Positions 12,670 to 21,715 of a stretch of DNA of 64,000 nt are shown one piece after another (within the stretch, counting starts at the first letter, position 1; every line of letters begins with the position of its first letter). Origin of the DNA: Tillandsia leiboldiana (taxonomy: Eukaryota > Streptophyta > Magnoliopsida > Poales > Bromeliaceae); contig JAQNDB010000161.1 of assembly GCA_029204045.2 (NCBI GenBank), positions 59,234-123,233 of the forward strand, given 5' to 3'. A model generated the notes under the pieces. The model was not told the DNA's origin, searched no databases, and was given only the letters and a program-made list of their open reading frames with translations. A program made the position numbers and the translations under genes.

Positions 12670-13183
12670 CCAATGGCGGGCCGCCACGTGGCGCACGCGT
12701 GCGCCACGTCGGCGCCGTGGCCGCCACGCCAGCCGCCACCCTGCCGCCTGCTACGCCACCTGCCCCCGTACGCGCACAGTGACGCGCCCAATCCCCACGC
12801 GCCACGTGTCAAGGCCCCGCGCTCGCTGCACCCGGTGCACACACTCCGTGCACCCGACGAACCAGAATCTGCCACGTGTCCACCTCTCATCCAATAGAAA
12901 ACTGCCACGTGGTACACCACAACCCTGCACCTCCCGCGCCTGCCCGCGCACCTGTCCGGCCTGCCCGCGCACCCCTGCGTGCGCCGTGACCACTGCACCG
13001 AACCAATGAACAACTGCCACGTGTCCCCGCTCCGGTCCACCGTAGAACCCGCGCTCTCCCGTGAACCGAGCGCGCTGCGCCCGCCAATCCGGAGCCGCCA
13101 CGTGGCTTCCCGCCCGGTCCACTACACTAGCGCTCCATTCCGTGGACCGGGAAGCGTGCGCCGGCCAATCAGAGGCTGCCACG
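12670..13183 (-). promoter_or_regulatory. Array of six ERSE-I elements in the U3 of LTR A2
   Basis: CCAAT, exactly nine bases, then CCACG occurs at 12670-12688, 12788-12806, 12891-12909, 13003-13021, 13084-13102 and 13165-13183. Every CCACG is part of a CACGTG G-box. Two further CACGTG sites (12582 and 12873) lack a correctly spaced CCAAT. CCAAT-N9-CCACG is the ER stress response element bound by NF-Y together with a membrane-released bZIP factor (ATF6 in animals; bZIP28/bZIP60 in plants). The nine-base spacers differ between copies, and the copies are spaced 81-118 bp apart. The array lies 214-734 bp upstream of the TATA box. Induction by ER stress is inferred. Confidence 0.8.
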
Positions 13184-13794
13184 TGTCCCGGCCGGCGGTC
13201 CACGGCTCCCCCATGCACCAAAATACACCAGAAACTTCCGGGTCTCCGTTTTTGGACGTCCGGACTCCGAAAAATACAAGTAAATAGCCGTTTTCAAGCG
13301 TTTTTTCCGTGCTGAATCCAAATACGACCTCTGATTTGCCAAATTCTCAACCAAAACTTACCCGGAAGCCCCCGGAAAAGCTTACTTGATTCGATTTTTG
13401 CGCCGGGTCCATTTCTTGAGTCCAATACACACCCAAACACTCCCATCTCCCAAGATAGTCCTCCAGAAGCCACTGATCAAGCCATAAACCCCCAATAAAG
13501 ATTCGGGTCATCACAGTTAGTCACCTAGTCTTAGCACTCGTTTGTCTCTTCAGGGGCGCGGGACGCCGTAAGCTTGGCGGACGTGCAAACGCGGACGAAC
13601 CAACCGGCGATCTCCTTTCAAGGTGGGTACTTTCTCCAGGATTAGTTGGGAAAGGGTGTACATTGTAAGATGCAAGTATGGGCAAGGGTGTCTTCTCTTC
13701 TAAAATATTCTCTATATGCAATGCTGACCCCGTTTTACTTTATTTAAATAATCGTCTATTTATATCTGATTATGAGGCTCGTGTGACTACACGC

Positions 13795-13824
13795 ACACCG
13801 GCGGTTTGGCCACCGCAAGGGTGT
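13795..13824 (+). other. Conserved hairpin 1 of the C-family LTR, C0 copy
   Basis: ACACC pairs with GGTGT and, inside, GCGGT pairs with ACCGC around TTGGCC. The copy in C1 (16969-16999) has GCAGT/ACTGC, a paired change. Confidence 0.55.
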
Positions 13825-14731
13825 ACTTTTCCGAAAAAGTGGTACGTTGACCCGTGTACCCCACGTGACGGTGACGTAATGGGGACCCTCGGGGGTGGAG
13901 GGTGTGAGCGGTGATGCCGGGGCAGGTGCTCGGCGACCGAGGCAGGTGCTCGGCAGGGGTTACCGAGGTGGGTGCTCGGAGGGGTTGCCGGGGGAGGTGT
14001 CCGGTTTGTTTTTACATAGGGTTACTTACTGTTGAGTGCACTTTGAGGCGGTGGTTGCTCCGGTTTCAGTGGTTTGCTGTTTATTGCCCTTTATGCTCTT
14101 ACTTTTCTTTATAGTCACTGACTCCCCACCTTGTGACAGGTTCGTCCAGGGGCGAGTGCTAGGACGCCGGTGAGGCCGTGAGAGCGCTGTTCTGACTTTT
14201 AGCGACAGCAGACACAGTGACTTTTCTTTCCTCGTTCTTTATTATTCATGTTAGTTAGATGTGGATTGCGATACCCCCGTGGGTTCGACGTGGATGTTGC
14301 CCATTTTTTTTATCATTATTGAATGAATGACCTTCCTTTCCTTTACTTGGCCGTTTTGAACTACGAACATCAAAAACCGAGGAAAACCGTTTGCGAAAAC
14401 CGATTTTAAAACGTGGGTGTCATGTGGGCACCATTTTTAAAACCTTGTGGGATTTATGTGATTTCGAAAATGGTTTTACAAAATCAGGCATCGGGTGGGT
14501 GTCGTTTTAAAACTCTGTGGATTTATGTGGCTTTGAAACAAGTTTTAAAACATCGGCGTCGGGTAGGTGCTGCTTTCAAAACTCTGTGATTATTTATCCT
14601 TTGAAAAATAGTCAGCCCTTTTCTAAGTATGAGAGTAGATAGGATGAATGGTTTGCATGTTGAATGTGTCTGTGCCTTGATCTAGTGTGGTTAAAGCTTG
14701 TATGGGATGCATTATGTAGTCAGGACGTCGT

Positions 14732-14780
14732 GCATATACAAAGGAGACTCTGCCCATTTGCAGAGTGAATTTGTATATGC
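14732..14780 (+). other. Conserved 49-nt hairpin 2 of the C-family LTR, C0 copy
   Basis: An outer stem GCATATACAAA/TTTGTATATGC encloses an inner stem ACTCTGC/GCAGAGT. The inner stem is perfect here. It lies about 113 bp before the LTR end, so it would be in the RNA leader. Confidence 0.65.
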
Positions 14781-14893
14781 GGCGGGTCTGTGCGCGCACT
14801 GGGGTAGATTTGTTTTCAAAAAGAAATATATTACGCTGATCTGGGAGCACCGGTGGCTCTTCTTCCGCGCGTTTGAACCCCCGGGGCGTGACA

Positions 14894-15018
14894 GTGAGTG
14901 CTCGTGGGGAAGGGGAATCTAGTAGAGTCCCTTATTCGTGCTAGCATTTGAGGTGTTACTTTAGTTAGTTTAGATGTAACTTGTTCTGTTAATGTGTTCA
15001 GATCATGGCCAGAACTAG
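14894..15018 (+). pseudogene. Leader and first codons of gag of a C-family element
   Basis: Directly after LTR C0 the sequence resembles the 5' leader of C1 and C2 (GTGAGTG-TCG-GGGGAA..., GAGTCCC), but about 100 bases including the primer site are missing. It ends with ATGGCCAGAACTAG, matching the gag starts ATGGCCCGAAAC of C1 and ATGGCCCGGACT of C2. The LTR of C1 begins right after it, so C1 inserted after the fourth gag codon; ACTAG would be the target duplication. Confidence 0.6.
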
Positions 15019-17966
15019 TGTAATATCATAGATTTTGTAACACTTAATACCTCCTGCTAATAAAGTTTCCGTTTAAATGTAACTAATGTAACAGGTTTAC
15101 TTAAGTCGATAATTCGGAGGTGCAGGTATTTTTCTGCGATAGAGCTCGGAAAACGGAGAACGGCAGTGTGATCGGATCCGGATTCCGACTTACGGAACTC
15201 CCGGAAAGGGGTAGGAAGTGATCGCAATGGCCAGGGGGTGCATCGAAATCCGCGTAAGTGATTTGGCACGCTTTCCGAGGAAAAAGAGGGAATTATCTTT
15301 AAAGAATTATCCCGAAGGATCTTAATTGAGGAATTAATTAATTGAGGAATTAATTAATCGGGGAATTAATTAATTAGGATTTTAAAATACCCGATGTGGT
15401 TTTTGTCGTACAAAAAGATTATTTTGTATCTCCTCCCGAAAGAAAGAGAGAGAAAAGGAAAAAAAGATGAAACCCTAACCGGAAGGAAACGAGAGGAAAG
15501 GCGAAACCCTAATCGGAAGGGAACGGTGGAAAAGAAGGAGAAGGCTAAAGGACCCAAATTCTCCCGACGAACGTGCCAAAGCCGGGAGCGTGATAGGATA
15601 ACCGTCTCCTACGATTAGAGGTAAACAAGATTTATTTTCATATAGTTTCGCTCGGTTTTTGGGTTTCGGTCTTTCATAGAGTTTAGGGGTAGCCGTTTGC
15701 TACCCAACGCGTCGCGCCGCGAAGCCCAAGGGCATCGCCGTGCGACCGTAATGCGCGCCGCGCAGGGACGGTGCCCGCGCGGCCGCGGCTAGAGCCCCGT
15801 GGGACCAAGCTTCCCACGTGGCCGCGGCTAGGGTAAATGCCGCACGGGGCCGGTGCCCGCGCGGCCGCGGCAAGCGCCGCGCGGGGCCGGTGCCCGCGCG
15901 GCCGCGGCAAGTGCCGCGCGGGTGAGCGCCCGCTCGGCCGAGGCACGTGCCGCGCGGGTAGGCACCCGCGCGGCTGGGGGCGCGCGCCGCGCGGGGCCAT
16001 GCCCGCGCGGCCGCAGCTGGCGCAGCGCGGGCGGGCGCCCGCGTGGCGGCGGTGCATGCCGTGCGAGGCCTTGCCCGCGCGACTGCGGTTTGTGCCGCGC
16101 GGCGGCGGCAGCACGCGCCGCGCGCGGCCATGCCCGCGCGACCGCAGTTGGTGCCGCGCGGGCGGGCGCCCGCGCGACGGCGGTGCATGCCACGCGGGGC
16201 CTTGCCCGCGCGGCTGCGGGTTGTGCCGCGTGGGCGGGTGCCTGCGCGGCGGTGGCAGCACGTGCCGCGCGGGGCCATGCCCGCACGGCCGCGGCTAATG
16301 CCGCGCGGGCGGGCGCCCGCGCGGTTGCAGCGCGCGGGGTCGGTGCCCGCGCGGCCTCGGCAAGTGCCGCGCGGGGCCGGCGCCCGCGCGGCCGCGGCTT
16401 GCGCCGTGCGGGGCTGAGGTCCGCATGGTTGCGGATGAGACCGCGCGGGGTTGGTGCCCGCGCGGCCGCGGCGTGCGCCGCGCGGAGCTGGGGTCCGCGC
16501 GGTCACGACAAATGCCGCGCGGGGCCGGTGCCCGCGCGACCGTACGACCCACAACTCCGCGGGGGCGGCCTCGTCGCTCAACGCGCGCGGGCGCCACCGC
16601 CGGGTCAAGTCGTCCTTCGTGTTTTTGAGTTGTTGGGCTCGGTTTATCCACTATTATATGTTTGATCTGACTACGGCTCTTTTGGGGACTACTTCTATGT
16701 CCGGGCGTCAACAGGGAGCAAGGTTCGGTCTCCGGAGTACACGTTTCGCATAATCGAGGTGGGTAGGTGTTGGTTATTACCGGTGTGGTGTCGTTTCCGG
16801 ATACTCGGTATGATAAAGTAGATATGTTTATATTTTGACTAACCCCATAGCATGTGAATCCCTTTTACTACGTCAATCAAAGCGGCTGCGGTCGCAGGTG
16901 CGTTATATTTTTCTGACTAGAGCGGCTGAGGTCGCAAGACAATAAATATACTCATATTGCTTACACGCACACCGGCAGTTTGGCCACTGCAGAGGGTGTA
17001 TTTTTCCGGAAAGATGGTAAGTTGTTTACCCGTGTACCCCACAAGGGGAGGTTAGTGGGGACCCCTCAAGGAGAGGCGACTGCTACTTGGGCAGTGGAGG
17101 GGTTGGCGGCACCAAGAAGATGAGTACGGTATTGGGGTTGGGGCCCAAAATATTCTGAAAGCTGGGGTAGGTGCCTAGCGGGACTTTCAACAGGGATTTA
17201 GCGATACATGAGGGGGAGGGAAAAGTAAATGCTCCAGTGATTCGGTGTGTCCTTTCTATTATCGCGTTTACTTGCATGTTTTCTACTTTATCAGTCACTG
17301 ACAACCCACACTGTGACAGGTCCGAGTAGGGGTGAAATTCGGGACGACGGTGAGGCATCAGTTAGAGGACGCTAGCCACGAGGGCTAGTAAACGTTACGT
17401 TATTCTTTTTACTTTTGATTATTCCTTTATACTATGGTTAGTTTAACTGTGATTCATTTACTGTGGTTTCTGATGGATGTTGGGATGAGAATTTTCTTGT
17501 AATTAACTGGTGAATGATAGGATGTGTAATTGCGGCTTGTCTTCAAACGCAAACCGGTTTCAAAAGTGTTTTCAAAGCAAGTGCCGTGTGGGCACCGATT
17601 TTAAAATCCGTGGATTTATCCTTTCAAGTTAAAGGCCGCTCAAAGAGGTTGCGAAAACGTTTTAGAAAACTGGGTGTCGAGTGGGCACCGATTTTCAAAA
17701 CCCATGGGTTTATGCTATAGTCTTATAAGTTAGCGGTGATGGTATGATTTAATATATTCTCTCCTCTTGATTGTCATGATTGGAATGGTTAAAGTATTCG
17801 ACTTGTTGGGAACGCCGTGCATATACAAAGGAGGCTCCGCCCGTTTGGGGAGTGAATTTGTATATGCTGCGGGTCTGATACGCGCCGGAGGCATGGTTCA
17901 TTTAAATGTTTTAGGAAAAAAAAATGGGTACGTTTTCCGCTCTGTTAGAACCTCCGAGGCGTGACA
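15019..17966 (+). mobile_element. 5' LTR of gypsy element C1
   Basis: The LTR is taken from TGTAATATCAT to CGAGGCGTGACA (about 2.95 kb). It matches C0 and C2 in the GAGCTCGG/GATCGGATCC block near 15120, two AAACCCTAA telo-boxes (about 15471 and 15504), the GC array, hairpin 1 (16969-16999), hairpin 2 (17819-17867) and the end. A primer site follows at 17974. The exact start is uncertain by about 20 bp. No ORF in it has a known domain. Confidence 0.75.
15700..16610 (+). repeat. GC- and CpG-rich minisatellite in LTR C1
   Basis: About 25 diverged units of roughly 36 bp contain GCCGCGCGGG, GGTGCCCGCGCGG and CCGCGGC. Because 36 is a multiple of three and stops are rare, 270-302 aa frames stay open on both strands; these are composition artefacts. 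C0 and C2 have unrelated GC-rich sequence at the same LTR position. Confidence 0.85.
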
Positions 17967-17973
17967 GATTTTA

Positions 17974-17984
17974 TGGTATCATAG
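17974..17984 (+). other. Primer-binding site of C1 (decayed)
   Basis: TGGTATCATAG lies 8 bases after the LTR end. The plant initiator Met-tRNA site is TGGTATCAGAGC, so one of these 11 bases differs. Confidence 0.65.
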
Positions 17985-18190
17985 AAAACGACTTTAACCA
18001 CTGTGACCAGTGACCAACATCCACAGAATGTATTATCACGAGTAACTAACCAAGTTGATAACCAAAGTATAGATGTGTAAAGTACGAGCGTGAGCGCGGG
18101 GAAAAAAGGGATAGAGTCCCTGTGTTCGTAGGTCAAGGGGCTAGACCAATTAAGTCTAGAACTAACTTGGTTTCTTTGTATGCACGGTTA

Positions 18191-18234
18191 ATGGCCCGAA
18201 ACCGCTCTTCACTCGATGGAGCAGAAGAGGATAC
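18191..18234 (+). pseudogene. Start of C1 gag, cut by Sirevirus S1
   Basis: ATGGCCCGAAACCGC opens a frame that resembles the C2 gag start (MARTGSS). After 44 bases the Sirevirus S1 begins, with the duplicated target GATAC (18230-18234 and 40238-40242). The rest of C1 resumes at 40238. Confidence 0.6.
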
Positions 18235-18529
18235 TGTTGGGTTATATGTAATAATGGATCTAAATAGGGGAAAAAATACCTAGAGGGGGGTGAATAGGTG
18301 TAAACAATAAACACTCAAAAAATCATTGCGCAATAAAAACCCAATGCGGAAATATAAATGAACACGCAAGATTTTTACGTGGAAAACTCCAAACCGGAGT
18401 AAAAAACCACGGGACCGATAACACGGTGAAATCCACTAGAATTAAACACGTACAAGGTGATATACCGTACTCACAGACGACTCAACCTTTTCCATACGCT
18501 CCTAGTTGATCTTCTCCGCTCGCTCCACA

Positions 18530-18715
18530 ACGCGTCTCGAATCCACGATCTGCGTCCAACGCCGAATCCACGGCGTCCAACGTCGAGTCCACGACGTCTG
18601 ACCGAATCCACGGTCTTCACCCAGTAGCACGCTTCGAATCCACGAATGTACCTCGCTCCGAATCCACGAGAGCGGTTGCACCTTGAATCCACAAGGCCAC
18701 GCGAGTCCACGCGCC
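18530..18715 (-). repeat. GTGGATTCG repeat block in S1 LTR
   Basis: On the minus strand GTGGATTC or GTGGACTC recurs about ten times at irregular intervals of 12-30 bases. The block is present in all three Sirevirus LTRs (also near 39180-39370 and 47765-47955). Confidence 0.8.
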
Positions 18716-19072
18716 GATTTGGGGAAATCGTTGTTTTTGGGTGGTGATGATCCGCCGAATACTTAGATCAAAGATAGATAGGAAATACCATCTAAGTATT
18801 CATTAGTTTGATTCAACTCAAGATGTGAGTATGAAAACCTAGAATCAAACTAATTAATATAGATGAAGAAACATAGAGTAATATCTAATGATTTCCTTTC
18901 TTCTCTATATGTGGATCTAGGGCCGTATAAGATGATATTTGATTATGACGGCTCTATGTGGATTATCTGGATTAACCCTAGAAAAAGAATCATAGGGTCT
19001 ATTTATAGGTTAGAAACCCTAGGAAGAAGATAAGGATAAAAAACTGTCATTTCTGGAAATTTTTACGACGGC

Positions 19073-19360
19073 GATCCGGATCGGATTAGCTGTGATCCGG
19101 ATCATCGTAACGAGTCAGGCAATTCCAGAAAAACGAAGGTTCGGGATCCGGATCGAAGTGCTTGATCCGGATCGTTCATACAGTTCACCAAACATCAACG
19201 TTCGGGATCCGGATTGCGAAGCCTGATCCGGATCGTTCAAGGAAAATGGTAAACTCAATGTTCGGGATCCGGATCAAGGGAAGCTACGATCCGGATTGAA
19301 CTGGTGAATGAACGAACCACCTTCGGGATCCGGATTGAACAATCTGATCCGGATCCTGAA
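19073..19360 (-). promoter_or_regulatory. Paired GATCCGGATC palindromes in U3 of S1 LTR
   Basis: The 10-bp palindrome GATCCGGATC, or a one-base variant, occurs as five pairs (first sites near 19073, 19144, 19205, 19265 and 19327). Members of a pair are about 20 bp apart, and successive pairs about 60 bp. Most pairs start with TTCGG before the first palindrome. CG-rich palindromes repeated in the LTR are known for Sireviruses; this exact sequence I do not recognise. They lie just upstream of the telo-box and TATA box. Equivalent arrays are at about 39728-40016 and 47115-47400. Confidence 0.8.
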
Positions 19361-19582
19361 CAAGTCTCATGTTCAGTTCTTGATTTTTATGCAATAAGAA
19401 ATTCTTCCAAGTGTTTCTACACTACAAGAAGTATTCGGATCACCAAAAATATTTAGTTAAACTTACCTGATCCTTTTGAATTCTTCTTTCTTGAGATTGA
19501 GGTATATGATCCAAACTTCATTCATCTTCAATCTTCAAGACTTAACACTTTCACGAAATGCGCCAAAACAAAATCCTTAACA

Positions 19583-19594
19583 ATCTCCCCCTTT
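19583..19594 (-). other. Polypurine tract of S1
   Basis: AAAGGGGGAGAT on the minus strand directly precedes the 3' LTR start TGTTAAGG. It is the primer for plus-strand synthesis. Confidence 0.85.
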
Positions 19595-20297
19595 GGCGGT
19601 TTCGTGACAAAACATAGATCTACTCAAGAAAATTCAAAAAGATATTTTTGTTGCTATCACCATACAACAAAAATTTACAATGGAGATCCAAAATAAAATA
19701 CATGAGTTAAACTCCTAAAACATACTCTAGACTTAGACATCTGTACTCTCTGCAAAAAGAAATCATTCTTGACAAAAGAAATCGTTAGATACCTCAAGAA
19801 TTTTATATCATTCAAAAACCACATACAGAGATGAAGTTTATACTCATTTACACTTACCATGACATTTATACATTCAGATATGTAAACTGATCATAGTTAA
19901 AACACCAACATATCTTCTATGCAATCAAAATCCAATGTCATGTTAGTGAACATCAACTTGTTAGTTATATTACATGCCCAAATAGTTAGACGAATAGTTA
20001 GCCGAGGCATGCATTCAAACACAAATGAAAACCGAAAGTTGAAGTTCTACTTACCTTTCAAGTTGAGGTCAAGTTGAGGTTATACTTACCTCTATAGTTT
20101 CAAGTTTCTCACAACCACATTGTATCATTGTCTCATTGTTTATACTTCTCTCTCCCCCTTTTTGTCACAAAAATTAGCCAAACATACAAAATTTAAGGAG
20201 AGTTAAATAGTTCAAAATAAAGAAACTTGAGAGCTGAATAAAATAACATAAATGCAAAAACTTAAAACCTGCAAAAGAAAGATTAGAAACAAAAACT
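19595..20297 (-). other. 3' untranslated region of S1 with a second PPT-like module
   Basis: No coding sequence is evident. On the minus strand AAAAAGGGGGAGAGAG (20148-20163) follows TTTTTGTGACA, matching the arrangement TTTTGTCACGAAACCGCC-AAAGGGGGAG at the true PPT. The rest is AT-rich. Confidence 0.6.
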
Positions 20298-21713
20298 TTA
20301 TGCAGAGTCGTCGGAGCTGATACACCCAAGCTTCTGAAACATTTTCTTGATCCGTTTGTTCATAGAAGCTTGCTCCTTCTTAACTTCTCTAAGATCTTGG
20401 ACCATCAAAGCTTGTTCTTTCTTAACTTCTTTGAGATCCTCTTTCATTTCAGCGAACTCAATAGACATGCGTTCTTGCTCGTTTGAGAGTCGCTGTTGTT
20501 CCTTAAAGATTGAGCTAACCGATGCATCGTCATCAGACGTTGATGGAGGTGCTGGTTGTGCTGCCGGTGCAGAGGTTGTTGCTTGTTGTTATGCTCTTTG
20601 TCGGTGAGGAGGTATTATGGGTTCATCTGGCTTCGTCGAGAGAGACTTCACAATTGTCGTCTCATTGATTGTGCCCAAACTGTACATATATGAGCTTGTA
20701 CTGGTGTCGACTTTAAACTTTCTAAGGATGCGCATAATTATCATTGGATAGGGGAGTCTCTCTGTGGGATGAGAATGTTCCACATAACGCGCCATCCTCG
20801 ACCAAATGAGGTAAGGAATGTTTAAGTTCGCTCCCATTGATGCTGCGGGGTGTCCAAGAAGATAAAGAAATAACATCCTGTCCCATCGAAGAACCTTCGT
20901 ATTCATGTTTGGAAGGATATTGTAGCAGACAATGAAGTTTATATAGCGATACTCTGTTCGAAGTTCTTTTGAGAAAACAGAGTTTCCTGTCGACCGAGTA
21001 TCTGGAAGACATATTCCATCAACCACTACTCTCCAAGAGTTGTCGTTGAAGACTTGAGTTTTCAGATAATGAGCTCCATCAACTCTGGCCTTCATCCCTA
21101 ACACCTCCCCAATCAATTGAGGGGTGACTTTGATCTTGATATTCTTGACCAATGTGTGAAATTCTCGACGTCCTTGGTCCTGATTAACTAGACTTGAAGC
21201 GTTCTGATAGAACATCCGTACTGAGTGAGGACAATACCCAGTATTCTCAGTGAAGTTGCATATGGGACCAAGACCGGCCTGGTCAAACAAAGTCCCAAAG
21301 AGTGTAGACCGTTCCTTCATTGCATTGACATCGACATGTCTTTCGCCAATGCATTCTCTCTTCTCAAAATCTTTGATTCTTGCGGAGCTGATGAAGTCCT
21401 GTGGAGGAGGCTGGCTGGCAACTGGTTGCTCAATGGAAATTCCCTGAGCACTGCCTCTTTTTCTTGCACCGGTTTTTCTTTTTGTTCCAATTGGACTTGG
21501 TTCCATTGGCGCTTTCCCTTTTTCAGCTGCAGTGGCCGGAGCCTTTGAGGTTTCAGCAGGGGCTTTCCCTTTGGAGACAATTGGAATAGTTCCCTCGACT
21601 TCGATGTTATCCCAGTCAATCGAGTCCGTCTCTGATTCAGTGTCAGAATCATCCTTAGTTTTCTGCGCTTTCTTGGCCCTCTTGGGCTTGACAGTGTCTC
21701 TCGTATGTACCAT
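20298..21713 (-). pseudogene. Env-position ORF: plant transposon-protein-like domain plus coiled coil
   Basis: The frame starts at the ATG at 21713 (MVHTRDT), gives 374 codons, hits TAA (20589-20591) where a Gln codon is likely (the next codons are CAA CAA), and continues 96 codons in frame to TAA at 20298. The N-terminus is Lys-rich (KPKRAKKAQK), then acidic, then Pro/Ala/Lys-rich. The middle has FYQNA, LIGEVLGMKA, YINFIVCYNILPN, LFLYLLG and LPYPMIIMRILRKF, a pattern I associate with the 'putative plant transposon protein' domain (PF20167); this is from memory and unchecked. The last 60 codons are rich in Glu, Lys, Gln and Met and look like a coiled coil. It lies between pol and the 3' LTR, where Sireviruses may carry an env-like gene. 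A longer start at 21749 adds a hydrophobic stretch but lies across a predicted splice acceptor. No signal peptide or fusion motif is evident, so an envelope role is unsupported. Confidence 0.75.
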
Positions 21714-21715
21714 AG

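Larger units (their letters stand above)
9692..13515 (-). mobile_element. Solo LTR A2 (Tekay-type), minus strand
   Basis: On the minus strand it starts TGTGATGACCCG and ends GGGGCGTGACA. It is 3824 bp, flanked by the duplication GTTAG (9687-9691 and 13516-13520), and has no internal region. It is related to A1 and E but divergent. Read on its own strand it has an upstream region with eight CACGTG G-boxes, six of them inside exact CCAAT-N9-CCACG modules, then a TATA box, a telo-box-free leader and the conserved hairpin. It inserted into LTR C0 493 bp (in C0 coordinates) from A1, in the opposite direction. No protein-coding potential is evident. Confidence 0.9.
4293..14893 (+). mobile_element. 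LTR C0 (gypsy), split by two solo LTRs
   Basis: The LTR runs from TGTAAGACCC to GGGGCGTGACA. Its own sequence is 4293-5128, 9199-9691 and 13521-14893, about 2.7 kb once the inserts are removed. The pieces line up with LTRs C1 and C2: the start-proximal block with GAGCTCG and GATCGGAT, a GC-rich array in the middle, the pyrimidine/ACACC hairpin block, and the 49-nt hairpin near the end. Pol lies on its left and a gag leader on its right, so it is flanked by internal sequence on both sides. Confidence 0.75.
18235..19582 (-). mobile_element. 3' LTR of S1
   Basis: On the minus strand it begins TGTTAAGG and ends ACCCAACA, 1348 bp. It holds the GATCCGGATC palindrome array in U3, a telo-box (19014-19022), a TATA box (19000-19007, TATAAATA on the minus strand) and a GTGGATTCG repeat block in R/U5. 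The 79-aa frame at 18471-18710 is produced by that repeat and also occurs in the other LTR copies; I do not treat it as a gene. Confidence 0.92.

Noticed and set aside
15683..16665. Arg/Ala/Gly-rich frames of 150-302 aa on both strands
   Set aside because: They arise from a GC-rich 36-bp minisatellite without stop codons.
18471..18710. 79-aa ORF repeated in three places (also 39125-39364 and 47764-48003)
   Set aside because: It is the GTGGATTCG repeat block of the Sirevirus LTR; conservation follows from LTR copying.
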